A stretch of DNA of 64,000 nt from Sphagnum magellanicum (lineage: Eukaryota > Streptophyta > Sphagnopsida > Sphagnales > Sphagnaceae), in NCBI GenBank assembly GCA_021904315.1, contig CM038918.1, positions 5,843,349-5,907,348 of the forward strand, in the 5' to 3' direction. This document shows positions 46,341-60,049 of this stretch, in pieces. The notes below the pieces were generated by a model, which searched no databases, was not told the origin of the DNA, and saw only the letters and a list, made by a program, of their open reading frames with translations. The translations under genes were made by a program, and so were the position numbers. Numbering within the stretch: the first letter of the stretch is position 1; the number at the start of each line of letters is the position of its first letter.

Positions 46341-49300
46341 TCTAAATTGTAGGCTAGGGTTTGGGTTGTTCCAAATAAATGTGGTACAGCTATTTATTTT
46401 TCTACACCATGGCGTGACATGCATTCAGCCATTTGGTTGGCAACATAATATTTTTTATGACATGCTGTAATTCCAGTATGATAGCTTGGTATGCAAACTT
46501 CACGATAATGGGTGAGGAGGCAAAAACATAATAGATCATGGACGCGTTCAAACTCAGGGAAGAAGAGGGAAAGAGGAGTGTATACTTGAAAGACTTGGTA
46601 GATACTAGCCGTTTTCATCTGCAAGTTGGAATTGATGTTTTGTTGGTTTGAGGATGGAGAGTAGTTCTTTGTTAGTAGAGGTAGTTTGTGAGGCATTCGA
46701 GCTAAGAGACTCAATGGACCTTTGTGGAGATTTGGAGATGGAGTAATAGAATCCAAAATGTTCTCATGAGGTATATGGCTATGGGAAATATGACACTCGT
46801 AACATTATGTTGTAGATTGGGTGTGGTGAGAAGAAAGAGGCGCACAAGTTTTTTGTACATAGGCATAAGTTGGACATTAGCAATTGTCTATTTGTGTTGC
46901 CAAGATGAGGAAATATGTTCAAAAAGGGTAGTACAATGTTTGCTAGAACAACACCTGATGAACACAATAGTTATTGAAGCCTCTAGTTTTCCCTTGTGAC
47001 AATGTTTTTTGCAATTTCCTTTTGCACTAAATGCTGTTCATGTTATAACGTTGGTTTGTTTGTGGATAATGTCCAGGCCAATGGACACATTGCCTACAAT
47101 GTAAGATCTAACGATATATATATATAACTTTAATAAAATACATTGCAATAGTGACTTTTGTGGGCTATTTTGAAGGTTGCAGTTGCACTGTCAATGTGTA
47201 TGCATTGCTAGATGTAGATTTCTTGGTACCAGTAATGTACACCCCTATCTACATACTAATAATTTGAAAACTGAGTCCAAATAGACTGATAATCTTCTGT
47301 TTTTAATATGTGACAATATTTTTAATTACAATTTAAGGTGATTGTCTAGAGTTATAGAAAACTAGCTCACCATTCCCACTACCTATGCAATGTCTAATCA
47401 TGTCTAGACCATTATATCCATGAAATTTCTCACAAAATTATGACAAGGTATTGATGGTGTACTCAATTCTCTTTCATCTTGAGCAAGTTTAGGACACATC
47501 TCCTTAATATGCTTTGCTATTAGGAAGAAATGGGTTACTCATTAACATACTTCTAACCATACCAAAACAATATCATTCATCAAGCTTAGGTCAATCATTT
47601 GGTCTTGTCAAACATGAGACATTTGGAGGCTTATGTAATATCAAATCTCTTGTATATCCATAATCACATACTTCTTTGAAAGATTGTTGTTAAAGCATTT
47701 CCAGCAGTGCTCAATATGTGACCCTACAAAAATATATCTCACATCCAGATTTAGTTATTGATTTTTTTCAAACCCCACTCATGATAACTAAAACTGGGAC
47801 TGCAAATAGGTGAGAGACTAATAATGGCAGCCCACCTAGACCGATCAAAGTATCTAGCCAATCAACAGCAGGTGTTAGGCTTTGCTGTGCCTTTTACCAG
47901 CCTCAGCAAACTATGCAAAATTTCTAGGCCAAAACCATTTTGCTGAGCCAAACTGGCATGTTTTGTGTTTTCTTCATCCAAATTTAATTTGCAGAGCACA
48001 TACTGAGCACCAGTGGCGTTGCTCTAGTATGTCTCAACATTTGAAGTCAACTCATTGGAAAGTGAGTTGACATTAGCACAACATTGCCCTTATGGTATGA
48101 TGCTTTGATCAAAAGTGTTCCTTGAACACTTTCAAAATAGAGATTGTGATATACATGGCTCCCCATAAGCTCATAATATTTAGAGGTTGCACCAATAACC
48201 TCTTGAAAGTGGATATTACAATAGACTCATAAAGTTATGTAACAAAAGTTTGATATGGTCTTGTTAGTTGTTGGTACAACCTTTGAACTTAACTTATTCC
48301 CAGTTATGTTTCTGCTACAATTGTCATGATTCCAAGGTTGCATTCTTCTTGTTAATTTTTTGTGGAACCTTTTTGTCATATGATGGAAGTGGGAGAAATT
48401 ATATTGGCTTAGAAAGCAAATTGCTAGCATAACAATTGATGCAGATGCTGAGGAAGATAAATGAGGCAACAAGGTAAGCTTTGAGCATTCAGCTCATCTA
48501 TTGTGGAATCTTGACCCTTTTAGATGAGACAATGGCAGGTTGGTTGCAATAAGCATTGTCAGAGAAGTAGGAGAGAACTTTTTTGTGAGTGTCTGTTTTG
48601 TTACTACTCTTGCATTGTTGCTATGTGAGAATTGCGAACCCAACCATATTGTGCCTTGCTTTGGATTTCATGAGAATAGTGTGAATAATAAACCAATTTG
48701 AAAGGACAAGCCAATTTTTGCATTAAAGGACCCTTTTTTTGCCTGATAAAAAACCAGCTTTTGTCATTTATTACAGGGGACCAACATATTCCATGTCCAC
48801 ACACACTAAGTGGTGTCAGAGAGTAGTGTGGAGCTCTAATGGGTTGTGCTCTTATTTGTGGGCCAAAACTTCTCTTCCTTCCTGTCAGACTTTCAAACAA
48901 AGAGCAAACTTCAAGTCATGTAAGAGCAAACAGCATATGACCTCTTCAGCTCACGATCAAATTGGCTGGCCTGCATTATTATAGGGCCAGCCTGCATTAT
49001 CTTTGGGGTCCCAAAGATTTACAGTGGAATTCTGCATTTTTGAATCCTGTATATGCTAAAATTCAATTATTTGTATATATATCCCTGACAAAAGTCATCT
49101 CTATTTCTGGTCCAAAGATTGCAATTGTTTTATCACCTATTGATATATGTAATATAAACAGAGTGGAGTGGCTTGAAACCAGTTGGGCTACATGGCAATC
49201 AATAGTGGGGGAAGAAGAGACTTGTGACAGACCTGGTGGGGGAGTTTGGAGGTGAACAACATTGCTTGACTCATCTCATCACATGGGGTCATGTTAAATT

Positions 49301-50300
49301 GGGTTTCCCCACAGTCCTAGGCACATGGGTATACAGTATTTGTTTTGGGGTGTCTGCTGATGCAGTTGGGTCATTTGGGATATTTCCCAAAAATGCTTAC
49401 CTTCTCCAATGGAAGCACAATCGACGACCAATTTTTTTCAGTCATCCAGTTTGGTGATCCAAAATTTTCGATTGCCCAGGAAGTATATGTTTCAATTTCA
49501 TGAATCATTTCATGAGCTCAGAGATGATCGACTATTGATAACAATGTGGCTTTCCTTTTATGAATGTGGTAAGTACAGCAGCTTAAAGCTTTGTAAGGGT
49601 TCCAAAGTTGTCAAATGTGGTAATACCAGTTGGCACCTAAAGTAAAAATTCCAAAATGTTTTACTCCCTTTCAGACATACTAAGTTTGTTTTTTTTAAAG
49701 AGGTTTTGCTCTTTTGACCACTTCAAATTCAAAACCATTTTTGGCCTTGTTTGGAATTAGAATTATACAAATATAAATCTTGAGATGGGGAAGATTTGAG
49801 ACAATTTAGCATAAATTGTTTTGAGGCTTAAACGGGGAAAATTGAATATTTTGTGAGCATTTCTAAATGTGCATTCTTCAATCAAATTCTTCCATTGTTT
49901 GGTGGGAATTCCATGAATTGGCATTAAAAGTGACCATTGAAAGGGCCAATACAGGAGTGTCTCTTTGGTGAATGGAATGAGATTTCAGTTGTGAACTCTC
50001 TGGCTTGAGAGGAATTCTCAGCTTAGAAAGGCCATTTAAAAAATAATAATGACTGAACAGTGTTGTACACTCATAAGCAAGTCTTCTCTGATCAAGGGGG
50101 TCACTGAATGGCCCACATGGAACATGACTTGAATGAAACCATAATGCAAAAGGTTGTGTGGATTCCTTAAGAAGGCAAGAGAATAGGGTTTTTTTTTCTG
50201 TTTAAAATTAAAATTAAAATTATTATTATGATTTAAACAATTTTGTGATGTAGCAGAAATGGTGATCATCCATAAGACGGTTTGGTCAGATTTGGCTACA
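46340..50300. other. Intergenic DNA of moderate GC, no gene recognised
   Basis: Open frames up to 120 codons do not resemble known proteins. A diverged copy of the 42.6-kb duplicated unit lies at about 47,780-48,010. No RNA gene was found. Confidence 0.5.
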
Positions 50301-50303
50301 TAC

Positions 50304-50436
50304 TAGAAAAAAGCCAGAATCCTTCTGTGTTATGAAAGTAGAAAAAAGCCAGAATCCTTCTGTATTATGAAAGTAGAAAAAAGCCAGAGTCCTTCTGTAT
50401 TATGAAAGTAGAAAAAAGCCAGAATCCTTCTGTATT
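50304..50436. repeat. 35-bp minisatellite, 3.8 copies
   Basis: Units start with tagaaaaaagccagaatcc at 50,304, 50,339, 50,374 and 50,409, exactly 35 bp apart and nearly identical. They are directly contiguous without spacers. Confidence 0.95.
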
Positions 50437-51427
50437 CCTGGCTACCAGCTACTGGAACTTAGCATAAAAATCTGGCAATTTGGATTTTTTTCCTTCAAAT
50501 TCTGTCGAATTTGGTTCTTTTTTTTTCCCATGGAAAATCCTTTGTGTAGGTTGAAATGGTATTTTTCAGGGTGAAATTTAGTGAAATTTGGTTCATCCAC
50601 AACTGAGTAATAACGGGCATCCAGTGGATGGTGCACTGGTGGGTGCTGCTGGTTCACTGTAGCCCTCTTTTATGCATGTATAGCAAAAATTGTCCTCGAC
50701 CAGAGTTGGGTGGTTCTTAGAATCAGGGACAGATACTTGTCAGTTATCAACCAGGGTATGTGCCTGTGCACTCACCAGTTCCAAATAAATTCACAGACCC
50801 AGCTTGTTACATAACCATTGTTCTAAGAAAAGAAAAAGTCAAAAGAACTGGTCAGAGAACCGTGGGGCTTTTGATTCATGGGTCCGAAACATTGGCTGGT
50901 TCTTTAAAATATTCAAAGAACCGCCCAACACTGTTCTTGACCTATCCTTATGATTCCCTGTGGGCATGTTCAAATTGCTTGTTTCTAATGGCTGTAGGCC
51001 AACATGCAAGAGCCTGACACACAACATGATCATCAGCCTTTTTGTTGCCAAAGAGAAAGAGAAAGTGTGTGTCAGGAATTTGGGCATAACAACAATGAGC
51101 TGACAGTTCTTGTGCCTCAAGTACTTGCGGAGTTTTGTGATCATGCACTCACTCTTTTCTACCTAAACCTTTTTCTTTTCTTCTCACTTCCATATTATAA
51201 GCTCTCATGACATTGGGGATGATTGCTCCACTTTTTACTCATTGTACCCAAACAACAACTCACCCTATAAGTTAGTGTGGATTGCCCTTGGAGTTTATGA
51301 CAAGTGTGACTGACTTTCAATAGGCAGATTATTATCACATCAAACTTGGGGTATACTACTTTGAAGGACTTTTGTGCTTGTGGCTCAGACTTGGGTCCTC
51401 TCTCTTTGTTCTTCATTTCCCCCTTGG

Positions 51428-51605
51428 CTGGGTGCTTTGTTTAATGAGGTTTACCAGGGTTTCATCACTTTCTTCCTTCACGCCTTTGCCCCTTTGTGAC
51501 CTGCTTTGAGGTTTTGTGTTTCTAACACAAAACCCTAAACCCTAAACCCCTTTGCTGGGTGCTTTGTTTAATGAAGCTTCACAGGATTTCATCACTTTCT
51601 TTGTT
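51428..51605. repeat. Direct repeat flanking a telomere-like repeat
   Basis: gctgggtgctttgtttaatg followed by a tttcatcactttctt end occurs at about 51,428 and 51,553, about 125 bp apart. Between them, at 51,531-51,550, lie two to three CCCTAAA units. Confidence 0.8.
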
Positions 51606-51609
51606 TTGG

Positions 51610-54600
51610 GAGCACAAATGAAAGAAATCCATTACAAGAAAATAGACACATGTCAGCAAGTAGGGGAGTGTGGACAAAATATGCTAAACCCATAAATTTA
51701 ATTAACAAAAACTCTACACAGCCCATGTAAAATCTTCAATTTACCATTGGTTTTTTCTTTAAATTGTTTTTGACCCCAATTTTGTGGTTTTGAAAGTTTG
51801 AAGAAAATTTCTAAAATTTTAGAAATTTTCTTTTTGAATCTACAATTTTAGAACAGAAATTTCCAAAACCTTTTGTTGTGCGAAAATTTGCCCAAAAACA
51901 AAAACCTACTGATTACCAACTCTTTTACAAATGACATAATTCCTACACCATTTTGGCTCAGGCTTCTTATGATTAATTATTTTTTTTGGCAAGCTAGTAA
52001 TTCCTTGCAGCAGCAACCATTCCTATTTTTGCCAAGTGAGTCTCAATAATTGACCATGGAATTCCAAAAAAGAGTAGTTGTAACTTTTGACACCTTCAAT
52101 TGGCATCATGAACCTGCAACCCAAATGCACGTTAAATCGAAAACGGTTTTAGGGGAATATTTAAAATGGGTGTGGGCAAGGAAAGATTAAATACTATTTA
52201 TTTATTTATTTATTGCTCATGTGTGATTTCCTAAAATCTTTCAAATGGTTTGTTTATCAAGAATTGTCAAATGGATTTGGGTGAGGTTTTAATCAAATAA
52301 GTGGATGTGGCAAGCTTCCAGCTGGTGAACTCAGGTGACATCACTTGAATGCACCCATGGTGGTGGGGATTTCAAGTGTGTACCAAGGATTAAGGTTTTA
52401 AAACTTACTTATGTGTTGGCCTATGATTTCTAGCACTAGGATCAGGCTAGCTATCCTTTGAAGTAGGCTAGTTGCCTTCTTTCAAAGTTCCTTGCATTCA
52501 CATTCACATTTCAAAAAATTCAAGGTTTGCATGCATTAGTGTCATGTTAGGCCATCAAAGCTTCAACTCCAACCTTGGGCAACACCACGTGTTCAATCTT
52601 GTGTGAAATCAATCTAACTTTGCTATTTTATCATCCTTTGCTTGATTTTGGCTAAATGTTTTTACTAAAAACTTATGAATATATAAATTTTAAATCTGAT
52701 AGTTAGTTTTGTAATCCCATTTGTGGATGAGAAGATTGAGCCAAAAATTTAATTAAAGTTTATAATAAAAATTAAATGGGTATACAAAAGGGCAGGTTTT
52801 AAAGGGTTAAACAACTTGTTACTTTTTTCTATTTGCAAGGTGGTCTATAAAGTAATGCATGTGAGCAATGCCCATGTATAGGTAATTTTGCAAGTAATTT
52901 GGCAAAAAATATGATGCACTTCCATTGCATTGGTTATAATATATCAGTGATCTATTCAAGAACACAAGCATAATTTTCTAGCAAGATCACAATTCCAAAA
53001 TTTGCAAACCACACTTTCAATGGGTTGTTTGATTCAATAAGCTATTGAATCTTGCCTTTCCAAGAATTGATTACTACATGAAACTATTGATTGTACAAAC
53101 ACAATTCCCTTTTTTTAATAAATGTTATTTTCTTCAAATGTCATTTGAATTCAAATACTAGATTTTAAATTCAAATAACATTTTTCGATTTATTTCAACC
53201 ATATTTGAGTTGGCCTTGCTTGTTTTCAACATCTTCTACTTGGATATAATATTATCATGTCTACCCATTTTAGGGTTAGTAGGGTAGATGTAATTTAAAA
53301 ATAAACCTTACAATGAACATAGATAAAACTACAATGGTGTAATTTGGGGTTGATTGTTTGGGTTAGAGTAAATCTATTTACCATGATAAGTAAGGTGGGT
53401 TATTCAACTAGATGATTATTATTTTAGGTGTAAGTTTTCCACTTTTTTCTTTTTTCATTCAAAAGCTAGTGTTGATATTAAGGGAGGTTGAAGTGGTGGA
53501 TAACAATGATGCATTTATTTGGTATTTCAAGTAGGATCAGGGTTTCATGATGGCAAAAATCAAAGTGTTCCTTCTTCACAAGGATGGCTAGCCTTTTGTA
53601 TGACTACGTGTAAAAGGTAGAGGTGTACATATGGCAATCTATTTAAGGCATTGAGATGGTTTTGTTCATGCATAACATCAAGGAGGTAAAGGGGAATTTA
53701 TAGAGATTTCATTAAGAGAATTTTTTTTTTCCTTACTTGTCTTATGCAACTAAAAAAAATTGAGTATGAAATTTTTTAGTTCCATATATAAACAAGTTTC
53801 CAAAAGATAATTATTTTACTTGTGATTTTGGGAAGAATGCATAATAGGGGCTAATCTACGTCATTTGAGTTGAAAGAAAAAAGATGCAAAGAAATGATTC
53901 CCTTTAAATTACATGACCTTGAATTTTGAGAGAATGCAATAATGAATGATGGGACTTGTGAAGTTATAATGACTATTGGACCTTTATTTAATAGATTTGC
54001 ATGTGACATTTGTGTGCGTGTGAAGATACAATAGTAAAAATTGAGTGCAAGAAGTAGTTTCTCAACAAAAGAGAATGGGAGAAGGAATCAATTGTAGACA
54101 TGTTAATTAAGTAGGGTAGTTGTAGCTTGATTAAGAATAAGGACCATGTTAGATGCAAGAAAAGAAAAAAACTACACTTGATAAGAGAATTAAAAAGAAG
54201 AATGAAAAAATTCAAAGATTAAAATGAAGTTTACATTATTTGTGTATACATGGAATGCATAATTAAAATTTTGTGCATAGAATTCTTATGATGTATGTGA
54301 AGTGAAAGATCAAAGGTGTAGAAAGGCAAGGAAGAAAAAGTGCATGGTCAAATTAAACTGGATTATAAATTAAGTTACATGGGAATGATTTAGAAGTTGC
54401 AAGAAAGGGAAGAGCTACTTGTGAATGGAAAAATTGACCCATAATTATAGTCATAAATTATGGGTTTGACATTAATAATTGCCAAATTGAATAAACTCAT
54501 TCAAAGGAAACTTGGTCTTGGACAATAGGTTAGGTCATGGTTGGGATAAAGTAAGACATTAATATGTAACTAGCATGCCAAAATTGCATTTAACAATTCC

Positions 54601-56924
54601 TCCCATTATTGAAAAAAAAAAGGAATGGAATATTATAAAAGACCAATGTTCAAAATTAGATTTTGTTTAAATAGGGGAAAAAATTGTATTTAGTTACTAT
54701 TTTTGTACACAATCTAGGGGTCTAGATGGGAAATCTTGAAAATACAAACCTAATTTCAATATCTATATGTGCCATGATAAATTCAGAACATATTCTTTCT
54801 AGACATTGTGAAATTGATATTTGTGTATTGCCCAATTAAGGTGCAAAGAACAAGGGAGTGGTTGAAAAAGATTGTTATAATGTACAAAACAACAAAGGTG
54901 AACTTGTGCTACTTTTCCAAATTAAAAAAATGTAACTTCTCACTATTTCATTACTTGCATTTCACATAATAAATATAATGTAAAAATTTAAATACAAGGA
55001 ATTCAAATAAATTTCTAATAAACTCAAGGTTGCATTTATAACATGGTACATCATTTTTTTTGAAGCCCTTTAAAAATATATAAGAGGGACATATTACAAT
55101 AAAAGACATATTTTTTTGTGTTCAATATGTATTAAAATGTGTATAATAAGGAAGAAACAAATTATGTAGCCAAATTTGGCTACAAGCTAATGTGAAAGTA
55201 AAATTTTAAAATATTTTAAAATATTTTTAGCCACATACTTGAACCATGTATAAAAATTTGGCGATTAAAAACAAATTGGCTATTGGAATTTTTAAAAAAT
55301 CAATTTTGCCAAGTTTAATTATTAATATAACTTTTTGGCTACACATAATCATAAAAAATGTTGTTTACAAATTGTTTAAAGCCATGTCCAAATTCAAATA
55401 TTACTTTTTTTATTTACTAGTAGTAGCCACTTTTTCTAAGTAGCATTATGATAGGCTCCATTCACAATAAAAAAACCAAATTCAATAAGTTATATTTAAA
55501 AATTAAAGTTCAGATATTTTAGTGCCAAAATCAAATTATTGTATGATTTTTTTGCAACTTTTTAGGTTAAACTATGTTTACATTCCCCAATACTTTATTA
55601 GGTGTGTGATTATCATTGTTGAATAATTGTATTCATTTTCAAAATGTGTACATGTTTTGTGGTGCGTTTGAAAATTCTATCCCAAAATTCATGAGCATTT
55701 TTTAATTATTGATTATAAACTAAAAACATTATTTTCATACTTCATCCTAGATGGCATTTAAGAACTTTTGAGATTCAAACATGCTTGAATATATTGAATT
55801 CCATTAAAATAACATGTTTTTAAAAATAGATGGTTACTCATTTTTTATCACTCCAACATTTTTGAACATTAACAAGTTTTTTTTATGCCCAATTAAGGTG
55901 GTCTTTTACAAAATGGATATTATATTGCAATGGTTGTTCTATTTCAATTTAGTCCTTAATTCATATGAAAACTTAAAATTGGACCATGTAGTCATTTTTC
56001 AATTTGAACTTTTCAACATTCATATTAGTAATAAATAACATCATTCTAGAGTTATGATTACTATGGCTTCAAACAATAATGGACATAGAAATGTATATCT
56101 AATGTTGTGATCTAATTATGATTGTCAAAATCAATGTGACACACCAAATTTACATTAGTCATCGTGTGAGAATCATATTTGATGCATAAGTTTGTTAATC
56201 AATCGATACACATTGACAAATGCTCTTGCTTTTTAAAAATAATTCACTTTTCCAAGTAAGTATTTTCAAAATTCACTTTGTAATTTATTTACATTATTTT
56301 CCACAATAATTATTTTTAAAGTAAGAAAAACTAGACATCAAGATTATGATTGAAATTTAATCACAAATTAAATTTGGTTGCCATAGGGGATTGGGACCCC
56401 ATCCCTAATTCACCTTGTTAAAAAAAAAGAAATAAATAAATTCAATCTATCAAGATATTGATTGATAGTGAGGTGCCACATTTGATAATTTAAGTTTATG
56501 TTTGCTTTGACTTTGTTTTTTTGCATTACAACAAAATGCATCCTTGTACACCAAGTGTTTTCATTGGATTTTGAGTGAATTCACCAATCCCATTAAATAG
56601 GACCTAGTGAGGATGTAGTGAGTCATTAGTCCGTTGGATGACGACTAGTGAACTACACTTAGATTTTATAGTAATGTTGGGATTAAAATTTGACAATTAG
56701 GACACTCAACTTAAATTGAATTAAAATAAAATAAAATCAATAGCCACATTTTGACAATCTTTCAGTTTCCATTTAGACCATTAGAATCATGATAACAAAA
56801 ATTTAGCAAAACATTCTTGATGGTCTAAGTTTTTTTTTCTTTTATTTATTTTAAATTAAAAATATCAAATTTGGGTTGGCATAGGGAACTAGGATTTGGT
56901 TCATTAGTCCACCTAGGCTACCCT
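51610..56924. other. AT-rich intergenic DNA, no gene recognised
   Basis: No open frame above 75 codons and no recognised domain. A TTTA/ATTT run is present at about 52,194-52,214. The composition is strongly AT-rich up to the boundary of the Gypsy LTR. Confidence 0.5.
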
Positions 56925-57906
56925 GTAACCAAAAAGGAGGGTGCACAATCTCATCAAACACCCTGGCAACACGTAGATCCTCACGAATTGCTAATTCCTA
57001 ATGTCCCGAAACTAAATCGCGACGCCTGATCCTCAAACATACGCAAATTGCACTCTTGGAACATTCACCACTCCGATCATGGAACTCAGAACATTAAATC
57101 TTATTCACAGAGTACTCAGACTTGAATCTCACTTCGATATCCGCCGATCTGACATCAATCGAAGAGCTCACAGGACTTGGTCCTTTCGACCAATGAGTCT
57201 AGGCACACACATGATCAACAAAACCACAAACTTGTTTTATCCACAGAATGTAATAACAAGACCATGACAGCGCTTTTCTTGACCTGAAACTCGTTTACTA
57301 CAAATATGGAAAGTGCGAATATGTACAAAAACGTCAAATGCACAGACAGCTGAGGGCCATCCTCTTAGCATTGCTCTCAGATCCACACAGTTCACACAAG
57401 CAATCTCAATCTGTCTCTGGTTCCTAGCCTTGCTCTGCTACTTCTTCAAAGCTAAGCTTCCTGATGCCAATTCCAATTGCTTGATTGGCTACTGGCGTAG
57501 CGGAAAGAGTCTGTAACCAATCCAAACTTCTCAAAAAACAACCCATCCACACCTTGATCTACACCTCTCTAAACGTCCAGCACAATCTGCCTTCTTCTTT
57601 CCAAAAACTAAGCCTTCTTCTTTCACTCGCCTGCCCCTCAAAAACCCTTCTCCTTGCCTCTGAATTGCCAGCTCCACCGCCGCCATACGTGTCCCATCGC
57701 CTCAAATCATGATTGCAACACCTCCCCAAACCATAATCGCGTGCCGTTTTCTTCACGCGCGATGAGCCTCCTTGGCCCTCTAGAAGCAACCGCCATACAT
57801 TCCAGCAGTAAATGAGAGTAATGCGCAGCCAAACCAATGATGGTTGCAAAAATCAGGATCAGAAACAATGGAGCTCCACTGTGCGGTGACCCGCTATTCG
57901 GTCACA
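56925..57906 (-). repeat. 3' LTR of the Gypsy element
   Basis: The proposed LTR of 982 bp runs from TGTAACC on the plus strand to GGTCACA, so its ends form the short inverted repeat TGTRACC with the canonical TG...CA. A purine-rich tract on the minus strand (reverse complement of CCCCTCCCTTTCTT, about 57,914-57,927) lies a few bases before it. Without the second LTR in the window the limits are inferred. taccc at 56,920-56,924 is the candidate target-site duplication. Confidence 0.65.
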
Positions 57907-57999
57907 TATGTAACCCCTCCCTTTCTTAAAAAGCTGAGTCCCTCAGCTTCATTCAATCTGGTTGAATGTGGTAGATCTAAAGGTCCCTTCGAGATCTCT

Positions 58000-59400
58000 C
58001 CCATTGGTTTCCATCAGCGTCCTAGATGGTGCACACTCGACAACCTTCTTCGAAGTCAAAGTTACCTTTTCCATTAGCATGCCCAACGAACTGGTATGGG
58101 CCTTCCTAGCTCGCAGCCAATGCTCGCTTCTTCCCTGGTTTCTTCATCTTCACCATTGTCTCCCCTGCAATCAGACCCTCAAACATATGCTTACCCTTCT
58201 TGGCAGCATAGGCCTTCCTATGTTTCTTTTGTGTTTGCTCCACATTGAGCAAGACGTCTTCATGGATGCTTGTAATAAGCTCCATCTTTTGCAAGAACTG
58301 TGCTGCAGCAACTTCCACACCAACACAATCATCAGTCACAGCGGTCAGATCGTGAAGATAGTTATCTGCCCTAAGGCGCGGTGTGCGACTGGTGAGGATC
58401 ATGAAAGGTGAGAATTTTGTGCTAGCCTGGATTCCACATCGGTACTCGAACAGAATCTTCGCCAGTTGCTCATCCCAACAATCCACATTTCCTGGCGTGG
58501 CAGCAAGGACTGTGATACCATGTTTGATGGTCTTGATCATGCGTTCCGCCATCCCATTGCATTGAGGCCACTGAGGTGCAGTGCACTGATGCTGGATCCC
58601 GTAGTCCTTGCACATCAACTTGAACTCTGCAGCCCATTCTCCACCATTGTCAGTAAGTATAAATTTGGGGACTCCATACTTGTAGATAATGTCATCTTCT
58701 AGGAATCTGGCGACAGTCTTGGCACCATGATCAACAACTGCCTTTGCCTCACACCACTTGGAGTAATGGTCGATGGCTACCAAAATGTATTTGTTTCCTG
58801 ACCTCGTTTCAGGTAGTGGTCCTGTAGTGTCCAGTGCAACTTTGTGGAATAAGTCACTGATGGGAATACTCTTGAACTATTCATCTCCAGAACGCATACT
58901 GCCCTCGCTTCCTACCAGCTGACACTGCTGGCACCTTCTGACTACCGATTTGACATCCTCAGTTCGACTGTGCCAGAAATACCTTCGACAGATTTTTGCT
59001 AACATCCTTTGTTCTCCATAGTGCCCCAAATCCTCATGCATCTGGACCACTAGTGGTATCCTTTCCTCAGGCTTGGGCACATACACTTCCTTGAAGTAGA
59101 GCCTCTGCTCCTTCCAACAGTAGTTGCTTGCCCGCTTTCTAGCCCTCTTGACCTCCTCAAGTTCAATTGTGTCTGGCAGCATTCCTTCTCTCAGCAGTGC
59201 CATATAGGTCGCATCTCTCCAGATGTCAGTGTCCTTTGTTTCCAATCCACGGTCCTCCTCTTTTCCCGATCTTGTTCGATCGATCTCACAATCACTGGGC
59301 TCAGATAATTTTTGAGCAGCCAAAACCAATTCTAGCTGCTGTCGTCTACCATAGTACCTGAGCGGGCCCCTTTTTCGAGTTTGCTTCCCATCAGCGGCTT
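58000..59400 (-). CDS. Gypsy integrase region (fossil)
   Basis: It shows the HHCC zinc-binding segment (HEDLGHYGEQRML ... CQQC), then the catalytic core with MVAIDHYSKW, LTDNGGEW and CNGMAERMIKTIKH, which carry the D, D, E triad, and a basic C-terminal part with a GPY/F-like module. These parts place it firmly in Ty3/Gypsy. Limits are rounded domain limits, and the reading is interrupted. Confidence 0.85.
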
Positions 59401-59699
59401 CCAAATCGTCATCTTTTGTCGCTCCCATGACTTCCATATCTGGGTCAGTCTCCTCATCCACATTTGTTGTAGCCACAGAGTCAAGCATAAACAATTGGTG
59501 AGGATCTGACCAACGCCAATGATTGATTCCAAAACAGCATCTGTGATGCTTGGTGAGCTCACGTAATTGCCTCCTGAGTCTAAACAAATCCAAATCCTGA
59601 CCATATTGGGCAGCAAACACCCTCTCAGTTGCCTTGTCTGATTCATTCTGTGTGTTCGGATCATCTTGGATTTCTTGACGGAAGTCATCGTCATCCACA

Positions 59700-59980
59700 G
59701 CCTGTCCCACCAGATTTTGGCTCAAGGCATCAGCATTCGTATGTCTCATACCTGGCCGGTGCACTATCTTGAAGCTAAAGTCCTGCAACATATCAATCCA
59801 TCTGCCCCTCCTTCCATGCGTGTCAAATATTGTAGCCAACCATTCAAGCGGCTTGTGATCCGTCCTTAGAGTGAAGTGTGTTCGGTGCAAATACTGTCTG
59901 AAGTGCAAGATTCCCCATATCAATGCATAACATTTCCCTTCCATGGGGTGAAATTTCCTTTGCGCCATAGTCAAAGCTTG
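59700..59980 (-). CDS. Gypsy RNase H region (fossil)
   Basis: QRKFHPMEGKCYALIWGI, FTLRTDHKPLEWL and HRPGMRHTNADALSQ are the typical Ty3/Gypsy RNase H motifs, with catalytic E and D residues in place. The stretch that follows, up to the integrase zinc finger, is a long charged linker of no recognised domain. Confidence 0.85.
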
Positions 59981-60049
59981 CTGGCATAGGCTATTACTCT
60001 ATCGAATCTGCCCTCCCTCTGTGACAAAACAGCGCTAACGCCCTTTGAT

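Noticed and set aside
50304-50436. Regular 35-bp repeat that might suggest a CRISPR-like array
   Set aside because: Units are contiguous without spacers and the sequence is plant nuclear DNA.
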